Assembly (NCBI RefSeq): GCF_018327705.1
Contig: NZ_BNEM01000002.1
Coordinates: 4,092,001-4,156,000 of the forward strand
Direction: 5' to 3'
Source of the DNA: Catellatospora sp. TT07R-123
GTDB taxonomy: Bacteria > Actinomycetota > Actinomycetes > Mycobacteriales > Micromonosporaceae
Length of the DNA: 64,000 bases
Within the stretch, counting starts at the first letter, position 1; each line of letters begins with the position of its first letter. The position numbers were made by a program, and so were the translations under genes. The notes beneath the pieces were generated by a model. It made no database searches. It worked only from the letters and a program-made list of their open reading frames with translations, and was not told the DNA's origin. Shown in pieces: positions 45,508 to 54,734 of the stretch.

Positions 45508-45575
45508 GGGTCAAGGTTATCGGCGCACCGTCACGGGCAGTCCCCCGGCCGGGTGGTCGGCGCCCCGGACTGCCT

Positions 45576-46433
45576 TCACCACGGCCCGAAGATCCGGTCG
45601 CCGTTGGCGGAGATCGCCTGGCACATCTCGGCCAGCGGCACGCCCTTCGCCTCGGCCAGGGCGCGCACCGTCAGCGGGATCAGGTAGGACGCGTTGGGGC
45701 GGCCGCGGTGCGGCATCGGCGTCAGGTACGGCGCGTCGGTCTCGACGAGCACCTGCCCGATCGGGGCGAGCGCGGCGGCCTCCCGCAGGTGCGGCGCGTT
45801 CTTGAAGGTGACCGTCCCGGCGAACGACAGCACGAAGCCGCGGCGGCAGCACTCGGCGGCGAACGCGGCGTCGCCGGAGAAGCAGTGCATCACCACGGTC
45901 TGCGGGGCGCCCTCGTCGTCGAGCACGCGCAGGATGTCGGCGTGGGCGTCGCGGTCGTGGATGACCAGCGGCTTGCCGACCCGCTTGGCCAGCCCGATGT
46001 GGGCGCGGAAGCTGCGTTCCTGCGCGCTCAGACCGTTCTCGCCGGTACGGAAGAAGTCCAGCCCGGTCTCGCCGATGCCCCGTACGCGCGGGTCCTCGGC
46101 CAGTTCCTCGATCGACTTGAGCGCTCCGTCCAGATCGGATAGTCTCGGCGCCTCGTTGGGGTGCAGGGCGACCGTGGCCAGCACCGCGCGCTGCGTGTTG
46201 GCCAGCTCCACGCCCCACCTCGACGAGGCGACGTCCACGCCGACCTGCACGAGGCGGTCCACGCCGACCGCCGCGGCGGCGGCGATCTGCCCGACCGGGT
46301 CGTCCCCCTCGGCGGAGACGATGTCCAGGTGGGTGTGGCTGTCCAGCACCGGATACGGCAGCGGTTCCGGGGCGGGCGGGAAGTCTGCGCTGGTCCGGGC
46401 GTTGGCTCGGGCTGCGCGGTCGGCGGTGGTCAC
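45576..46433 (-). CDS. tatD: TatD family deoxyribonuclease
   Basis: Metal-dependent hydrolase of 285 residues, TIM-barrel amidohydrolase fold. Metal ligands are visible in LDSHTHLD, GETGLDFF (Glu), VIHDRDAH, MHCFSGD and ETDAPYLTP. Homologues have 3'-5' DNA/RNA exonuclease activity linked to DNA repair or quality control. The N-terminus has about 28 extra residues (RAARANARTSADFPPAPEPL) before the fold. Confidence 0.93.
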   Translation of the reverse strand: MTTADRAARANARTSADFPPAPEPLPYPVLDSHTHLDIVSAEGDDPVGQIAAAAAVGVDRLVQVGVDVASSRWGVELANTQRAVLATVALHPNEAPRLSDLDGALKSIEELAEDPRVRGIGETGLDFFRTGENGLSAQERSFRAHIGLAKRVGKPLVIHDRDAHADILRVLDDEGAPQTVVMHCFSGDAAFAAECCRRGFVLSFAGTVTFKNAPHLREAAALAPIGQVLVETDAPYLTPMPHRGRPNASYLIPLTVRALAEAKGVPLAEMCQAISANGDRIFGPW

Positions 46434-46526
46434 GTTTCCATGATCTCACTGTCCGCGACGACGTTTTCCCGACACCTCAACAGCCCTCGTTCAGATCTTG
46501 TTCACCTCCCCCTCACCGGGCGGCAT

Positions 46527-46540
46527 TAGCGTCGGGCTTC
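46527..46540 (+). promoter_or_regulatory. -10 box for a leaderless transcript
   Basis: TAGCGT (46527-46532) lies eight bases before the GTG at 46541; no ribosome site is present. Confidence 0.5.
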
Positions 46541-47743
46541 GTGACGATCCTCAATGACATGGGCCAGGCTGCCGTCATGGTGGACGGACGCGCGTACTCG
46601 GCTGAGCCGATAGCCGGGGGCGCCGCCTACGAGTTGTTCAGCGACCAGCCCGAACCAGGCTTCCTGCGGCTCGAGTCACCATCCCGCCTGCCGTTCCACC
46701 GCTTCGTGCCGTCGGCCGAGGTCGCCGGTGCGGGCCAGGCCGCGATGCCGGAGAGCCAGCTGTGCGCGCCGCTGTCGCGCAGCCTCAGCTGGGAGCGGGT
46801 GCACTGGCTGAGCCAGCGCCCGCCGCGCGACCGGCACTCCGCCGACGTGGTCGCCTCGGTGCGCGCGACCGCCGTCGTCCGGCAGGGCACCCGCATGGTG
46901 ATGCCGCTGACCGCAGGCGGGGTGACCGACCTGCTGCGCGGGCGGCTGCCGCACGGCTTCTGCTACCGCGAGTGGGACGTGGCGCACCTGCGTACGCCCA
47001 CCGAGCTCGCGGTGCTCGGCGGCGAGCCGTCCGAAGAGGTCACCTACCTGCTGCGCTGGCGGGCCATCGACGGCGCCGACTTCCGCCCCAGCACCGGCGA
47101 GGCCGTGTCGGGCCTGGTGGCGATGCCGCCGCACGACCGGGTCGGCGCCGCGGTGCTGGGCACCGGCTTCGCCCCGAGCAGCACCGAGCTGATCCCCGAG
47201 TGGATCACCGCAGACTTCGCCGACCTGCCGCTGCCCGCGCACGCCGCCCTCGTCGCGTACGTGCCCGACGGCACCGAGGTGGTGCTGTACACGTTCCAGC
47301 CCGAGCAGCGGGGCTGGCTGCGCCTGGTCGGACCGCAGTGGCGGCGGCTGCTCCAGCCGCTGCGCGAGATCAGCGCCGACCAGGAGTACCTGCCGATCCC
47401 CCGCGATCTGAACTCGTTCAGCCGCCTGGTGGGCACGTTCCGGGGCGAGGAGTACGAGGCCGTCGCCGACCCGCCGGAGGAGTTCCGGGTGCTGGCGATG
47501 AGCCGGGCGGCCCGCTACCCGGTCGAGACGCTGCGCCGCCGCACCCGGTACGCCCGCTGGCGCGGCGCGGTGGTGACCGTGCTGTCGGCCGATGCCAACT
47601 GGGTGCGCGTACGGCTGTGCCAGCCCGATCCCGTCAACGTGACCACGCTCGCCGCCCAGTGCAACCGCCGGGGCGTGTACGAGGCGTGGGCGCCGGCGAC
47701 CGAGATCGCCGACGCCCACGATGCGGAGCTGCGTTACTTCTAG
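46541..47743 (+). CDS. Protein of unknown function
   Basis: 400 residues, soluble, no signal peptide or helix. The N-terminal part (about 10-95) and the C-terminal part (about 305-390) look alike: YELFSDQPEPGFLRL and YEAVADPPEEFRVLA start each, and both carry RY/RFV and SWERV/NWVRVRL segments, so an internal duplication is possible. The middle contains GFCYREWDVAHLRTPTELAV and YVPDGTEVVLYTFQPEQRGW. I do not recognise a family or catalytic motif. GTG at 46541 is taken as a leaderless start; ATG at 46559 is possible. It converges with metG. Confidence 0.75.
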   Translation: MTILNDMGQAAVMVDGRAYSAEPIAGGAAYELFSDQPEPGFLRLESPSRLPFHRFVPSAEVAGAGQAAMPESQLCAPLSRSLSWERVHWLSQRPPRDRHSADVVASVRATAVVRQGTRMVMPLTAGGVTDLLRGRLPHGFCYREWDVAHLRTPTELAVLGGEPSEEVTYLLRWRAIDGADFRPSTGEAVSGLVAMPPHDRVGAAVLGTGFAPSSTELIPEWITADFADLPLPAHAALVAYVPDGTEVVLYTFQPEQRGWLRLVGPQWRRLLQPLREISADQEYLPIPRDLNSFSRLVGTFRGEEYEAVADPPEEFRVLAMSRAARYPVETLRRRTRYARWRGAVVTVLSADANWVRVRLCQPDPVNVTTLAAQCNRRGVYEAWAPATEIADAHDAELRYF

Positions 47744-47755
47744 GCTGCGGACTTT

Positions 47756-49531
47756 CTAGCTCTCCAGCCGGGCCAGTTCCTCTTCCACGATGGACGGGTC
47801 CAGCTTGCGGAAGACCGGCGTCGGGGCGCTCAGCGGCGTGCCCGGCGCCAGCTCCTTCGGCTCCCACTTCGCGCCGACGGTGTAGTCGCCGGTCAGCACC
47901 GGGTAGTCCGGGCCGCCGTCGAGGTCGGACACCTCTTCGATGCGCGGCATCGGCGCGTGCACGCCCTCGCCGCCCAGCAGCTGGTGGATCTTCTGCGCGG
48001 CGTGCGGCAGGTACGGCGTGAGCAGCGTGTTGCAGTCGACCACGGCCTGGAGCGCGGTGTGCAGGATGGTGGCCAGGCGCGGCCGCTCTTCCTCGGCCTT
48101 GAGCTTCCACGGCGACTGGTCGGACAGGTACTTGTTGACCTCGCCGACGATCCGCATCGCCTCGTTGATCGCGGCCTTCTGCTTGTGGAGCTCGATCAGG
48201 CCGCCGACGGACGCGAACCCGCCGCGCACGGTCGCCAGCAGCTCCCGGTCGGCGTCGGTCAGCTCGCCCGGGGCCGGTACGCCGCCGAAGTTCTTGGCCG
48301 CCATCGAGATGGTGCGGTTGACCAGGTTGCCCCAGCCCGCGACCAGCTCGTCGTTGTTGCGGCGCAGGAACTCCGACCAGGTGAAGTCGGTGTCGGTGGT
48401 CTCCGGCCCGGCCACGGCGATGAAGTACCGCAGCGCGTCGGCGTCGTAGCGCTCCAGGAAGTCGCGCACGTAGATCACGATGCGGCGCGAGGAGGAGAAC
48501 TTCTTGCCCTCCATGGTCAGGTACTCGCTGGAGACGACCTCGGTGGGCAGGTTGAGCTCGCCCAGCTCGCCGGGCTTGCCGCCCTTGTCGCCCTTGCCGC
48601 TGTAGCCGAGCAGCATCGACGGCCAGATCAGCGAGTGGAAGACGATGTTGTCCTTGCCCATGAAGTAGTACGACCGGGACTCGGGCGACTGCCACCACTG
48701 GCGCCACGCCTGCGGGTCGCCGGTGCGGCGCGCCCACTCGACCGAGGCGGACAGGTAGCCGATGACCGCGTCGAACCACACGTAGAAGCGCTTGGTGTCC
48801 CAGCCCTCCTGCGGGATGGGCACCCCCCACTCCAGGTCGCGGGTGATCGCCCGGGGGCGCAGGTCGTCCACCAGGTTGCGGGAGAACTTGAGCACGTTGG
48901 GCCGCCAGCCCTCGCGGGTGTCCAGCCAGGTGCCCAGCGCCTCGGCGAACGCCGAGAGGTCCAGGAAGTAGTGCTCGGTGTCGATGAACAGCGGCGTCTC
49001 ACCGTTGATCTTCGACTTGGGGTCGATCAGGTCGATCGGGTCGAGCTGGTTGCCGCAGTTGTCGCACTGGTCGCCGCGGGCACCGGTGTAGCCGCAGCGC
49101 GGGCAGGTGCCCTCGATGTACCGGTCGGGCAGGCCCCGGCCGGTCGACGGCGAGACGGCCGCCTGGGTGGTCTTGGCGATGACGTACCCGTTGGCGTGCA
49201 GCGCGGTGAACAGCTCCTGCACCACCGCGTAGTGGTTGCCGGTGGTGGTACGGGTGAACAGGTCGTACGCCAGGCCGAGCCCGTGCAGATCCTCGACGAT
49301 CATGCGGTTGTACTTGTCCACCGCCTCGCGCGGGGTGATCCCCTCGGCGTCGGCCTGGACCTGGATCGGCGTGCCGTGCTCGTCGGTGCCCGAGACCATG
49401 AGCACGTCGTGGCCGGCCATCCGCATGTACCGACTGAAGACGTCGGAGGGCACCCCGAATCCGGAGACATGGCCGATGTGGCGCGGGCCGTTGGCGTAGG
49501 GCCAGGCGACCGCGGCGAGAACGTGACTCAT
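47756..49531 (-). CDS. metG: Methionyl-tRNA synthetase
   Basis: Class I synthetase of 591 residues, bacterial type with one zinc knuckle: HIGH at residues 18-21 (PRHIGHVSG), zinc ligands CPRCG and CDNCG (about 135-155) and a KMSKS variant KKFSSSRR. There is no C-terminal EMAP/Trbp domain. ATG at 49531 lacks a Shine-Dalgarno sequence but has TACGCT eight bases upstream, so it is probably leaderless. Upstream in-frame codons to 49786 would overlap a divergent gene and are rejected. Confidence 0.96.
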   Translation of the reverse strand: MSHVLAAVAWPYANGPRHIGHVSGFGVPSDVFSRYMRMAGHDVLMVSGTDEHGTPIQVQADAEGITPREAVDKYNRMIVEDLHGLGLAYDLFTRTTTGNHYAVVQELFTALHANGYVIAKTTQAAVSPSTGRGLPDRYIEGTCPRCGYTGARGDQCDNCGNQLDPIDLIDPKSKINGETPLFIDTEHYFLDLSAFAEALGTWLDTREGWRPNVLKFSRNLVDDLRPRAITRDLEWGVPIPQEGWDTKRFYVWFDAVIGYLSASVEWARRTGDPQAWRQWWQSPESRSYYFMGKDNIVFHSLIWPSMLLGYSGKGDKGGKPGELGELNLPTEVVSSEYLTMEGKKFSSSRRIVIYVRDFLERYDADALRYFIAVAGPETTDTDFTWSEFLRRNNDELVAGWGNLVNRTISMAAKNFGGVPAPGELTDADRELLATVRGGFASVGGLIELHKQKAAINEAMRIVGEVNKYLSDQSPWKLKAEEERPRLATILHTALQAVVDCNTLLTPYLPHAAQKIHQLLGGEGVHAPMPRIEEVSDLDGGPDYPVLTGDYTVGAKWEPKELAPGTPLSAPTPVFRKLDPSIVEEELARLES

Positions 49532-49539
49532 GGGAAAAC

Positions 49540-49545
49540 AGCGTA
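49540..49545 (-). promoter_or_regulatory. -10 box of metG, leaderless
   Basis: TACGCT on the minus strand (49545-49540), eight bases before the metG ATG. Confidence 0.5.
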
Positions 49546-49643
49546 GTGAAGGCCGTACCGGGTCCGCGAACCGGTTACGACCTCCGGCGACACGCGCGGC
49601 AAATCCCCTCACGAGCAGGGCGACTAGGGTGAAATGACCATCT

Positions 49644-50624
49644 ATGAGGGATAACGTCGATAATCTCGACACCGGCCTGGCCGAGCCGGTTCCTGGCGCG
49701 CCCGATCCGGCCCCGTCCCCGTTCGAGCTGACCCCCTCCTGGCTCGGCGAGCCGTCCCAGCCGCTGCGGCTGACCCCGCAGCCCACGGTGCTGGACGACC
49801 CCGACCTGGCCTACTGGCAGCGCCCCGGGCGGGATTCACCGACCGCGCACAGCGCCCCCGAGCCCGAACCGGTCCAGGGGCCGTGCGAGCTCGACGGCAC
49901 CGGCCCCCGCGTCGCCGCACCCGACCCGGTCCCGATCGGGCACGTCGGCCGCCGCCGGGCACCGGAGCCGGTCGCCGTCGCCGAGCCGCCGCCCCCGCCG
50001 GCAGCCCTGGCGCCCACCGAGGCGTTCAGCATGCCGGTGCAGGAGGTGCCGCGCGACGGGTGGCTCGACCCGCGCCTGCACGGCGCCCGGCCCGGCTGGA
50101 CCGAACCACCGCCCAAGCGGCCCGTACGGGCGCCGAAGCGGCCGCGCCGCCTCGGCGTCGCGCTGCCGCTGCTGGTGCTGCTCGCACTGGCCGGGGGGTT
50201 CTTCAGCTGGGTCAGCGCCGAACCGATGTGGCTGTCGCTGGGGCACGGCCGCACGGGCACGCTGACGATCACCGCCTGCTCGGGCGAGGGCTTCTTCCAG
50301 AGCTGCGTCGGCGAGTTCAGCTCGGCCGGCTTCACCGCGGCCGACATCGACGTGTACGGCCCGCCCGGCCAGTCCGAGGGCCTCAGCGCCCCGGCCCGCA
50401 TGGTCGGCCCGCACAGCACCCGCGCGTACGTCGCCAGCGGCACCGGCGGGCTGTACCTGCGCTGGCTGGTCGGGCTGGCGGCGATCCTGCTCTGCTCGGT
50501 CGGGATCGTGTTCGCCACCGGGGCGCTGCGGCTACCGGACCGCCGCGACCGGCTGGCCGCCGTCGGCCTGTCGTTCGCCGGACCACTGCTCGTCTCCATC
50601 GGCTTCCTCGCCGCCACGTTCTGA
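49644..50624 (+). CDS. Membrane protein with long Pro-rich cytoplasmic N-terminus
   Basis: 326 residues, unrecognised. Residues 1-165 are polar and rich in Pro, Glu and Ala ([14 protein letters not shown]), ending with a basic patch ([15 protein letters not shown]). Then come one helix (about 170-188), an external loop with two cysteines ([16 protein letters not shown]) and two further helices (about 270-290 and 305-325). A tail-in, loop-out topology is predicted. ATG at 49644; TAGGGT at 49625-49630 is a possible -10. No function can be given. Confidence 0.75.
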   Translation: MRDNVDNLDTGLAEPVPGAPDPAPSPFELTPSWLGEPSQPLRLTPQPTVLDDPDLAYWQRPGRDSPTAHSAPEPEPVQGPCELDGTGPRVAAPDPVPIGHVGRRRAPEPVAVAEPPPPPAALAPTEAFSMPVQEVPRDGWLDPRLHGARPGWTEPPPKRPVRAPKRPRRLGVALPLLVLLALAGGFFSWVSAEPMWLSLGHGRTGTLTITACSGEGFFQSCVGEFSSAGFTAADIDVYGPPGQSEGLSAPARMVGPHSTRAYVASGTGGLYLRWLVGLAAILLCSVGIVFATGALRLPDRRDRLAAVGLSFAGPLLVSIGFLAATF

Positions 50625-50695
50625 CCCCGCCCCGCCCACCTCACCCCGCCCGCACGCCCACCTCACTCCGCTCCGCTCCACCCGCTCCACCCCGG

Positions 50696-50767
50696 GTTTT
50701 ACATTGACGCTGGCCTATCTAGAGGACAATTCTCCAAGATCTGTCTTCCAGATAGGCCAGCGTCAAT
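50696..50767. repeat. Palindromic repeat family B, complete copy 3
   Basis: Perfect 18-nt arms 50703-50720 and 50750-50767 with core CTGGCCTATCT; the loop carries AAGATCTGTC as in the copy at 19811, and the left flank GTTTTACATTGACG is identical to it. It lies between convergent genes. Confidence 0.9.
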
Positions 50768-50846
50768 GCTAGGTGCGACGGGGGCGCTCAGCCGAGCACG
50801 GAACGCGCCCGCCGGGCCGCCTCAGCGCAGGTCGCACACCCCGCGC

Positions 50847-51671
50847 TCAGCGCAGGTTGTACACCTCGCGTCTGGGGAGGTTGTGGGCGGCGGCGACGGC
50901 CGCGGCGGCGTCGCGCCGGGACAGCCCCTCGGCCACCCGCGCCGCCACCTCGGCCAGCAGCTGCTCGTCGGCGGGCCGCTGCGCCGGAGTCGCGTCGGCC
51001 CCGGCCACCACCAGCGTGATCTCGCCGCGCAGCTCGTCGACCTCGGCCAGCTCCGCCAGCGTGGCCCGCCGGACCTCCTCGTACGTCTTCGTCAGCTCCC
51101 GGCACAGCGCCGCCCGCCGCCCGCCGCCGAACGCGGCCACCAGATCGGCCAGCGTCTCCGCGATCCGGTGCGTGGACTCGAAGAAGACCAGCGTGCGCGG
51201 TTCGGCGGCCAGCTCGGCCAGCCGGGCGCGCCGGTCGCCGCCCTTGCGCGGCAGGAACCCCTCGAAGCAGAAGCGGTCGCAGGGCAGCCCGGACAGCGCC
51301 AGGGCCGTGGTGACCGCGCTCGGCCCCGGTGCGCAGGTCACCGGCAGCCCGGCCGCCAGCGCCGCCGCGACCAGGCGGTAGCCCGGGTCGCTGACGCTGG
51401 GCATGCCGCCGTCGGTCACCAGCGCCACGCGAGCGCCGTCGACCATCGCGGCGACCAGGTCGGGGGTGCGCCGCTCCTCGTTGCCCTCGAAATACGAGAC
51501 GATCTTCCCGGGTACGACCACATCCAGGTCCCGCGCCAGGCGCAGCAGCCGCCGGGTGTCCTCGGCGGCGACGATGTCGGCCTCCGCCAGCGCCTGGCGC
51601 AGCCGCTGCGAGGCGTCGGCGGGGTTACCCAGGGGCGCCCCGCACAGCACCAGACCCGTGACCTGCGTCAT
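50847..51671 (-). CDS. rsmI: 16S rRNA (cytidine-1402-2'-O)-methyltransferase
   Basis: SAM-dependent methylase of the tetrapyrrole-methylase fold, 274 residues, modifying C1402 in the ribosomal P site. Motifs: GAPLGNPADASQRL, AEDTRR, TDGGMPSVSDPGYRLV, GPSAVTTALALSGLP and FFESTHRI. ATG at 51671 follows AAGGTGGGAC. It is divergent from pmt, the usual actinobacterial arrangement. Confidence 0.96.
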   Translation of the reverse strand: MTQVTGLVLCGAPLGNPADASQRLRQALAEADIVAAEDTRRLLRLARDLDVVVPGKIVSYFEGNEERRTPDLVAAMVDGARVALVTDGGMPSVSDPGYRLVAAALAAGLPVTCAPGPSAVTTALALSGLPCDRFCFEGFLPRKGGDRRARLAELAAEPRTLVFFESTHRIAETLADLVAAFGGGRRAALCRELTKTYEEVRRATLAELAEVDELRGEITLVVAGADATPAQRPADEQLLAEVAARVAEGLSRRDAAAAVAAAHNLPRREVYNLR

Positions 51672-51742
51672 CTGTCCCACCTTCGCGAATTCCGCCGATG
51701 CCAACCCGTGAACGGGGTGAGCCGTTTCCGAGCTTTTCAGCC

Positions 51743-51755
51743 TACGATCCATGGC
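51743..51755 (+). promoter_or_regulatory. -10 box of pmt, leaderless
   Basis: TACGAT (51743-51748) lies seven bases before the GTG at 51756, and there is no ribosome site. Confidence 0.55.
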
Positions 51756-53324
51756 GTGACCCAGACGGCGACGGCGCCCCCGCAGGCGCCCACTCCCCCG
51801 GCGCAGCCGCAGCACGTGGTGGCTGCGATCCGGCGTCGGCTCGTCCCGATCGACCGGCGCCTCGACCCGTACGCCTGGCTGGCGGCGATCTCGATCGCGC
51901 TCGTGGCCGGGTTGCTGCGCGTGTACCACCTGGCGTCCCCGCCCGGGAAGATCTTCGACGAGACCTACTACGCCACCGACGGCCACTGGCTGTGGGAGAA
52001 GGGCTTCGAGTGGGACGAGAAGAACAACTCCGCCGGCTACGTGGTGCACCCGCCGCTGGGCAAGCTGATCATCGGGCTGGGTGAGCACCTGCCGGGCTTC
52101 CAGTACGACGAGGCGGGCTGGCGCATCAGCTCGGTGATCTTCGGGACCATCTCGGTGCTGATGATCATCCGGATCGCGCAGCGGCTGTTCGCCTCCACCG
52201 TGCTCGCCTGCGCCGCGGGCATCCTCATGACGTTCGACGGCATGCACTTCGTCCTGTCGCGCGCCGCGCTGCTCGACCTGTTCCTGATGTTCTTCATCCT
52301 GGCCGCGTTCGGCGCGATCGTGCTCGACCGCGACGCCCGGCGGCGGCGCTGGATGCGGTTCATCGAGTCCGGCGGCGACCCGGCCGGGCGCGGCCGCGCG
52401 AGCCGCCCGCCGTTCGCCGTGCCGTGGTGGCGCCTGGCCGCCGCCGTGCTGCTGGCCTGCGCGCTGGCGGTCAAGTGGAGCGCGCTCGCGTTCATCCCGG
52501 TCTTCGTCATCCTGATCATGTGGTGGGAGGTCGGCGTACGCCGCGCCGCCGGGGTCCAGCACCCGATCCGCGACGCGTTCCTCGACGAGGCCCTGTGGAT
52601 CCTCGCCTGCGTGCCGATCGTGTTCGCCGTCTACCTGTCGACCTGGAGCGGCTGGCTGCTCACCGACGGCGGCTACTACCGCCACTGGCTGCGCGACACC
52701 GGCCAGAGCGAGCCGCCGGTCATCGGGGCGCTGATGAACCTGTGGCACTACCACCAGGAGGCCTACCACTTCCACCAGGGCCTCACCCAGGAGCACACGT
52801 ACCAGTCGGCCAACTACTGGGCGCCGATCCAGTGGCTGCTGCTGGGCCGCCCGGTCGCGTTCTACTGGTCCGGCGACCCGCTGTGCGGCGCGAGCCAGTG
52901 CGCCCGCGAGGTCCTGCTGCTGGGTACGCCGACGCTGTGGTGGGCGTTCCTGCCCGCGCTGATCGCCGCGACCTGGTTCGGCATCGCCCGCCGCGACTGG
53001 CGGGCCGGGGCCGTGCTGGCCATGTGCGCCGCCGCCCTGGTGCCGTGGTTCTTCTTCCCCGGCCGGACGATGTTCTACTTCTACGCCGCCCCGGCCGAGC
53101 CGTTCCTGATCCTGGCCCTGGTGTTCGTGATCGGCTGCGCGATCACCTCACCGAAGGGCAAGCCGCAGAACGAGAATCGCCAGCTAATGGCCTCGATCTT
53201 CGCGGGGGCGTTCGTGCTGCTGGTGGTCATCGCGTTCGCGTACTTCTACCCGGTGCTGGCCGGCGACTCGATCCCGTACGCCGACTGGAGCAAGCGCATG
53301 CTCCTCGGCAGCCTCTGGATCTGA
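51756..53324 (+). CDS. pmt: Polyprenyl-phosphate-mannose protein mannosyltransferase
   Basis: GT39 membrane enzyme of 522 residues with about ten helices that O-mannosylates secreted proteins from polyprenyl-phosphate mannose. The catalytic acidic pair is in the first external loop, FDETYYATDGHWLW; HPPLGKLIIGLGEHLPG, FDGMHFVLSRAALLDLFLMF and the C-terminal YFYAAPAEPF are hallmarks of actinobacterial Pmt. The cytoplasmic N-terminus is Pro/Ala-rich. GTG at 51756 is leaderless; longer frames would cross the rsmI gene. Monocistronic with a strong terminator. Confidence 0.95.
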   Translation: MTQTATAPPQAPTPPAQPQHVVAAIRRRLVPIDRRLDPYAWLAAISIALVAGLLRVYHLASPPGKIFDETYYATDGHWLWEKGFEWDEKNNSAGYVVHPPLGKLIIGLGEHLPGFQYDEAGWRISSVIFGTISVLMIIRIAQRLFASTVLACAAGILMTFDGMHFVLSRAALLDLFLMFFILAAFGAIVLDRDARRRRWMRFIESGGDPAGRGRASRPPFAVPWWRLAAAVLLACALAVKWSALAFIPVFVILIMWWEVGVRRAAGVQHPIRDAFLDEALWILACVPIVFAVYLSTWSGWLLTDGGYYRHWLRDTGQSEPPVIGALMNLWHYHQEAYHFHQGLTQEHTYQSANYWAPIQWLLLGRPVAFYWSGDPLCGASQCAREVLLLGTPTLWWAFLPALIAATWFGIARRDWRAGAVLAMCAAALVPWFFFPGRTMFYFYAAPAEPFLILALVFVIGCAITSPKGKPQNENRQLMASIFAGAFVLLVVIAFAYFYPVLAGDSIPYADWSKRMLLGSLWI

Positions 53325-53338
53325 CCGGACACACCCAG

Positions 53339-53382
53339 AGGGCCGGGCGGACGGGGTTCGAAAACCCCGCCCACCCGGCCCT
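53339..53382 (+). terminator. Terminator of pmt
   Basis: AGGGCCGGG (53339-53347) pairs with CCCGGCCCT (53374-53382), with an inner GGGGTT/AACCCC stem (53353-53358/53363-53368). CCGTTT follows. It starts 14 nt after the pmt stop. Confidence 0.75.
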
Positions 53383-53390
53383 TCCGTTTA

Positions 53391-53479
53391 CCCCCCAAGA
53401 TCAGCCAAGTTGCCGGGCAATCGTGCGTATCTTGGGGGGTCATTCGCCCGAGTGCCCGGCAAGTCGGCTGATCTTGGGG
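53391..53479. repeat. Palindromic repeat family C, copy 2, with alternative fold
   Basis: Large fold: CCCCAAGATCAGCC (53393-53406) with GGCTGATCTTGGGG (53466-53479), and TGCCGGGCA (53411-53419) with TGCCCGGCA (53453-53461). Competing fold: CCCCCCAAGAT (53391-53401) pairs perfectly with ATCTTGGGGGG (53429-53439) inside the element. Both use the same left strand and exclude each other. It lies after the pmt terminator, between convergent genes. Confidence 0.85.
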
Positions 53480-53496
53480 CAGGGCTGGGCTGGGGG

Positions 53497-54168
53497 CTAC
53501 TCGCAGGCGATGCCGTCGTGGTCGTTGTCGAGGCCGTAGATGTCGCGGCCGATGACCCGGACCGGGCCCTGGACGTACGCGGGGCCGTTGCCGCTGCCGC
53601 CGGCGCAGTCGACGTCCGAGGCGATGGGCACGCAGCCGGAGTAGTTCGGGTCGCACTTGCGGGTCGGGGCCGTCTGCTTGGTCCCGACGAGGATCACCTT
53701 GGTCACCGGCGCCTTGGTGACCTCCTCCTTCACCAGCGAGCGGCCGGTCTCCACCCCGTCGACCAGGGTCACCTGATACGTCAGCGTCTTCACGCCGTTC
53801 ACCCCGGCGGTCCTGACCCTCGTGGTGCCCTTGGCCAGGGACGAGTCGTTGACCCGCTGCACCTGGTACGGGATGGGCTGCGTCGCCGTGACGAGCTTGG
53901 TCTCCTCGGCGGGGGTGGGCGACGCGACCGCAGCCGGTGCCGCCGACGGGGAGACGCCCGGGGTGGCGGTGGAGCGCGCCATCGCGGCCGGGTGGGCCGC
54001 CGGGGACGCGGCGGGCGGGGACATCACGGAGCCGAGGCCGGCGAACATGGCCACGCCGCCGACGCAGAGCAGCATGCCGCCGACAACCGCGCCGATGACG
54101 TACGCCGCGGTGTTCTGGCCGCGCCTGGCGGGCCGCCCGGCGGGCGGAAGCTGGGATGAATAGGTCAC
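53497..54168 (-). CDS. Membrane-anchored G5 and Excalibur domain protein
   Basis: 223 residues. A short cytoplasmic N-terminus (YSSQLPPAGRPARRGQN) leads into one helix (about 20-42), a Pro/Ala/Ser-rich linker (about 45-85), a G5 domain (about 88-160, ending KAPVTKVILVGTK) and a C-terminal Excalibur calcium-binding motif, CDPNYSGCVP then DIYGLDNDHDGIACE with the DxDxDG pattern. G5 domains bind cell-wall or GlcNAc-containing polymers; the protein is thus probably wall-facing. GTG at 54168 has GGAG nine bases upstream; longer frames enter the tRNA-Ala gene. Confidence 0.88.
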   Translation of the reverse strand: MTYSSQLPPAGRPARRGQNTAAYVIGAVVGGMLLCVGGVAMFAGLGSVMSPPAASPAAHPAAMARSTATPGVSPSAAPAAVASPTPAEETKLVTATQPIPYQVQRVNDSSLAKGTTRVRTAGVNGVKTLTYQVTLVDGVETGRSLVKEEVTKAPVTKVILVGTKQTAPTRKCDPNYSGCVPIASDVDCAGGSGNGPAYVQGPVRVIGRDIYGLDNDHDGIACE

Positions 54169-54413
54169 CGCAACAGTCTCCGAACGGCGGCCCTTTGCGG
54201 ACAGTATCCATCGAGTCACTCGTCGTGCCGATCGGTCCCCGAACCGGAGCCGACCGCCGCGCGGTGCCGCCGACCCGGGCTCAGGCCCGGCCTGCGCGAT
54301 CGAGTGACGGTGGCTCCCGGCCGACGGCGTGCGGCGATCAGGTCGCGGTGCGGCCGCTTCGGGTGGGCCGCAGCAGGCCGGTCGGCGTCCCGAACGGGGG
54401 CACGGACAGCGAA

Positions 54414-54443
54414 ACGGCCACCTTCCAGAAGGAAGATGGCCGT
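54414..54443 (-). terminator. Terminator of tRNA-Ala
   Basis: ACGGCCACCTTCC (54414-54426) with GGAAGATGGCCGT (54431-54443): 13 pairs including one G-T, loop AGAA, followed on the minus strand by TTTCGC. It begins 9 nt beyond the tRNA 3' end. Confidence 0.75.
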
Positions 54444-54451
54444 TTCTCGGG

Positions 54452-54525
54452 TGGAGACGAGGGGATTCGAACCCCTGACCCCCTCGATGCGAACGAGGTG
54501 CGCTACCGGGCTGCGCCACGTCCCC
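54452..54525 (-). tRNA. tRNA-Ala (CGC anticodon)
   Basis: Minus-strand cloverleaf of 74 nt: acceptor GGGGACG with CGTCTCC plus A discriminator, anticodon stem CCTCG/CGAGG with loop TTCGCAT giving anticodon CGC (reads GCG), T-arm AGGGG-TTCGAAT-CCCCT. CCA is not encoded. The gap 54526-54734 contains no gene. Confidence 0.95.
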
Positions 54526-54734
54526 GAGTTCGTCCGGTTGAACGGACCGGCCAAGGTTAGCAGGTCTGACCGACGCGCGCTAATCGCATTCGGCCGTGTC
54601 GGCGATCACGTACCCGAGCCGGACCGCTCCGCGGCAGAGATCGCTGTCCGGGGTCAGGAACTGCTCGCCAAAGCCATCTTCTGACCGCAATCAGCGATCG
54701 TGCCGCCCCCGGCCCACCCAGTGGGCGGGGCGGG

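Noticed and set aside
49532-49786. Extended metG start
   Set aside because: It would overlap the divergent membrane-protein gene, and the catalytic fold starts at the ATG at 49531.
54169-54519. N-terminal extension of the G5/Excalibur protein by 117 codons
   Set aside because: It overlaps tRNA-Ala and its terminator; GTG at 54168 has a ribosome site and starts just before the membrane helix.
54526-54734. Small gene between tRNA-Ala and the SepX/GlpR-like gene
   Set aside because: Short frames exist on the plus strand but none has a ribosome site, -10 box at leaderless distance, or recognisable sequence.
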